Shown here piece after piece: positions 53,801-54,431 of a stretch of DNA of 54,431 nt. The position numbers and the translations under genes are program-made. Numbering within the stretch: the first letter of the stretch is position 1; every line of letters starts with the position of its first letter. The DNA comes from JBNKHG01 sp050290225 (GTDB lineage: Bacteria > Pseudomonadota > Gammaproteobacteria > Pseudomonadales > Cellvibrionaceae): NCBI GenBank assembly GCA_050290225.1, contig JBNKHG010000046.1, positions 1 to 54,431 of the forward strand, read 5' to 3'. Below the pieces are notes generated by a model. That model was not told the origin of the DNA. It did no database searches and saw nothing but the letters and a program-made list of their open reading frames with translations.

Positions 53801-54080
53801 CCTGACCAATGAGCAGGGTGTCGGCCTGAAAGTTAAGGCGGCAGAGCCCTTCGGCTTTTCCGCTGTGCCCCTGACGCAGTATGCGCTGTACGATTTCGAT
53901 CGTGTTCCGCGTCATGTGAGCGAGCTTGATGTCGACGAGGTGGTTACCCTGCGCCTGGATTATTTGCAAATGGGTGTGGGTGGCGACGATAGCTGGGGCG
54001 CCAAACCGCACGGTGAATTTCTGATCCCTTCGCGACCCTATCAATTCGAGTTTAAATTGGAACTTCTTGGGCGTCAGTAG
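50808..54080 (+). CDS. GH2 beta-galactosidase, LacZ type, lipoprotein
   Basis: A 1090-residue LacZ-like protein. The N-terminus is long for a lipoprotein: a basic part to about residue 35, then a hydrophobic stretch and a lipobox (LSAC near residue 48). Domains: sugar binding (NGKWKFHWVSKPADRPADFY), jelly-roll with YSEDAKLPAEFDLSPYL, TIM barrel, C-terminal Bgal_small_N (WRIPTDNDRGWG and WFGRGPGESYSDRK). Acid/base Glu529 (WSLGNEAGMGPAFE), nucleophile Glu596 (MIQLEYAHAMGNSMG). It removes terminal galactose. Anchoring to a membrane instead of cytoplasmic LacZ agrees with digestion in the periplasm or at the surface. Intergenic distance to the preceding GH2 is seven bases, so one operon. Confidence 0.92.
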   Translation: MGAKKLRYRCGGRSSRVITGLLKQSVCGYKRLGRNVVYGLAAFCLSACNAVESTDKPVVSAAPREALTNPEMFAINREPARASFFAYENDALAAAGNPQNSARFLSLNGKWKFHWVSKPADRPADFYREDFDDSGWASIEVPGNIERQGYGTPHYVNIDYVFPANQPLIPADYNPVGSYVKTFTLPETWRDHQVYIHLGAVNSAFYIYLNGHEIGYSEDAKLPAEFDLSPYLQPGQNRLAVEVYRWADGSYLEDQDGWSLSGIERDVYLFARPHIHIQDFAITADWDPQHQQGTLVASVDIAGKRKLAENHSLQLTLSDGETVLYRADKPVADPGQSVGFRRELPAIAPWSAEAPKLYNLSLVLQDGAGKVVEAVSQTVGFRRAEMRAGQFVVNGRAITLRGVNRVEHHPTRGRAVTRQIMEQDMRLMKENNINAVRTSHFPNDPYWYELADRYGLYILDEANIESHQYRDMGDAKPRELVTTSDEAYRAKFQLGYQPEWIAAHLARVSRMVERDKNHPSVVLWSLGNEAGMGPAFEQATRWIRANDPSRPVTYGGNGQGLEHYSYVDIYTPMYLPPDAMADYVKVPRDKPMIQLEYAHAMGNSMGALDAYWALIYAEPQLQGGFIWDWVDQTFLETDDRGRHYWGYGGDYNDGRNDGNFLANGLIQSDRTPNPHLAQVKKVYQPIYFTGFDEQAGTLEIASHYDFVDTAHLRYEYVIQEDGVDIQSGTLALPVIKAGETRRVELSVPAFSKVPGREYHLMIRALQAQQENLAPEGHLIAWGQFPLASAGAMAAAAKVEGALQLKNQGGYTEISGNGFAMRFSRQSGVLTSLKVQGIEVIEEGPTGNFWRIPTDNDRGWGMYYKLAVWNDASVNRRLENFEVSQVGSSQVDVKTAFTLGDNLATFELNYTIQANGDTDIEARLVPQKVLPIIPRVGLQLQMPAGFQALAWFGRGPGESYSDRKSGYPIGRYQGRVKDQLHDYSRPQETGNKTDVRWVSLTNEQGVGLKVKAAEPFGFSAVPLTQYALYDFDRVPRHVSELDVDEVVTLRLDYLQMGVGGDDSWGAKPHGEFLIPSRPYQFEFKLELLGRQ

Positions 54081-54251
54081 TACAGCATAACGTGATCCAG
54101 CATTCCCCGGTTTGATATTGCGATTGATTAAGAAATTATGGCTTCGAAACTGACTCGCATCTCAACGTGGGAATTGAAAACACCCGTACTCGTGCCCAAA
54201 GCCGGGAGTTAACTCCAGTTGAGCCGAGGGGGCTGTTTTCATGATCTTCTC

Positions 54252-54280
54252 TTGACAATATGTAAACGTTTACATATTGT
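54252..54280 (+). promoter_or_regulatory. consensus promoter with LacI-type operator in its spacer
   Basis: TTGACA (54252-54257), exactly 17 bp, TATTGT (54275-54280). The perfect palindrome TGTAAACGTTTACA (54261-54274) fills the spacer. Bound repressor would block RNA polymerase completely. The promoter reads right toward the gene that starts at 54374. Confidence 0.85.
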
Positions 54281-54373
54281 GTCCAATAACCCAACCAAGC
54301 CCCGCCGGGCGGGTAAAAATAATCCGAAACCAACGGCAGCCATCGGGCTGTCCGCATACAAAAGGGCAGAGCG

Positions 54374-54431
54374 ATGAACTCAACGCTGGAATCCCCGGCT
54401 CTCGACCTGGCACTCGAGTCCCGAGCCTCCG
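54374..54431 (+). CDS. start of an unidentified gene (cut by window edge)
   Basis: The ATG at 54374 follows AGGGCAG and the consensus promoter at 54252. Only 19 codons are visible (MNSTLESPALDLALESRAS), too few to identify. Because it is under the same operator as the GH2 and esterase operons it probably has a role in sugar use or transport. A short GC-rich hairpin (about 54300-54315, CCCGCC and GGGCGGG) is in its leader. Confidence 0.55.
   Translation, partial: MNSTLESPALDLALESRAS

Overview
This window looks like the chromosome of a polysaccharide-degrading gammaproteobacterium, most likely Cellvibrio or a close relative in the Cellvibrionaceae. That is an inference from the gene set: a GH74 xyloglucanase lipoprotein with a Pro/Glu linker, three secreted GH2 enzymes, CE1 and CE2 type esterases, a remnant of the flavin halogenase often found in such loci, and oxidative (non-phosphorylating) sugar pathways. 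No rRNA, tRNA or CRISPR array was seen.

Layout. (1) 1-9.5 kb is a worn region. It holds the end of an ISL3-type transposase, a small lipoprotein, a frameshifted darcynin gene, a letA-letA-letB envelope lipid-transport operon, a protease PDZ remnant that ends exactly at a 15/17-bp tandem repeat, an alanine/glycine:cation symporter with two frameshifts, an internally deleted IS5-type element, a CE2 esterase and a broken TauE/SafE permease. (2) 9.5-18.9 kb: a secreted HExxH peptidase, then a GntR-controlled operon for oxidative 6-deoxysugar use: a UxaA-type dehydratase in two subunits, an aldo/keto reductase, an SDR, FucP, a remarkable lutA-lutB-lutC fusion remnant and a diketo-deoxy-acid hydrolase. 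(3) 18.9-23.6 kb: an IS701-type transposase remnant followed by a MacAB-like ABC efflux cassette that interrupts the sugar locus. (4) 23.8-28.4 kb, minus strand: fuconolactonase, RhaM-type mutarotase, UxaB-like reductase, L-galactonate-dehydrogenase-like ADH and a lipoprotein esterase, all behind one LacI-type operator. (5) 28.6-37.9 kb: an oxidative L-arabinose-type module with a DgoR-like GntR regulator, AraD1, an IlvD/Edd dehydratase, an SDR dehydrogenase and a YtfQRT-YjfF sugar ABC importer. (6) 38.1-54.4 kb: the xyloglucan-type depolymerisation block with GH74, the halogenase remnant, GH2, a CE1-type esterase, an SSS symporter and two more GH2 enzymes.

How it fits together (inference). 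GH74 and the GH2 enzymes release galactose, and esterases remove acyl groups. L-fucose or L-galactose would be oxidised by the AKR, opened by the lactonase, dehydrated by the UxaA pair or rerouted through the ADH and UxaB-like enzymes. L-fucose would end as pyruvate plus L-lactate. The lactate-oxidising lutABC genes that should follow have collapsed into one 402-codon reading frame. L-arabinose would enter through YtfQRT-YjfF and be oxidised by the SDR and IlvD/Edd enzymes.

Three operator families can be read directly. TGTAAACGTTTACA (LacI type) is at 28393, 42442 and 54261, with a variant at 41415. TATAGTAATACTATA (GntR type) is at 30615 and 38108. A TGTAT-N12-ATACA palindrome sits in both promoters of the fucose operon. 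Most overlap recognisable -35/-10 boxes with 17-bp spacing.
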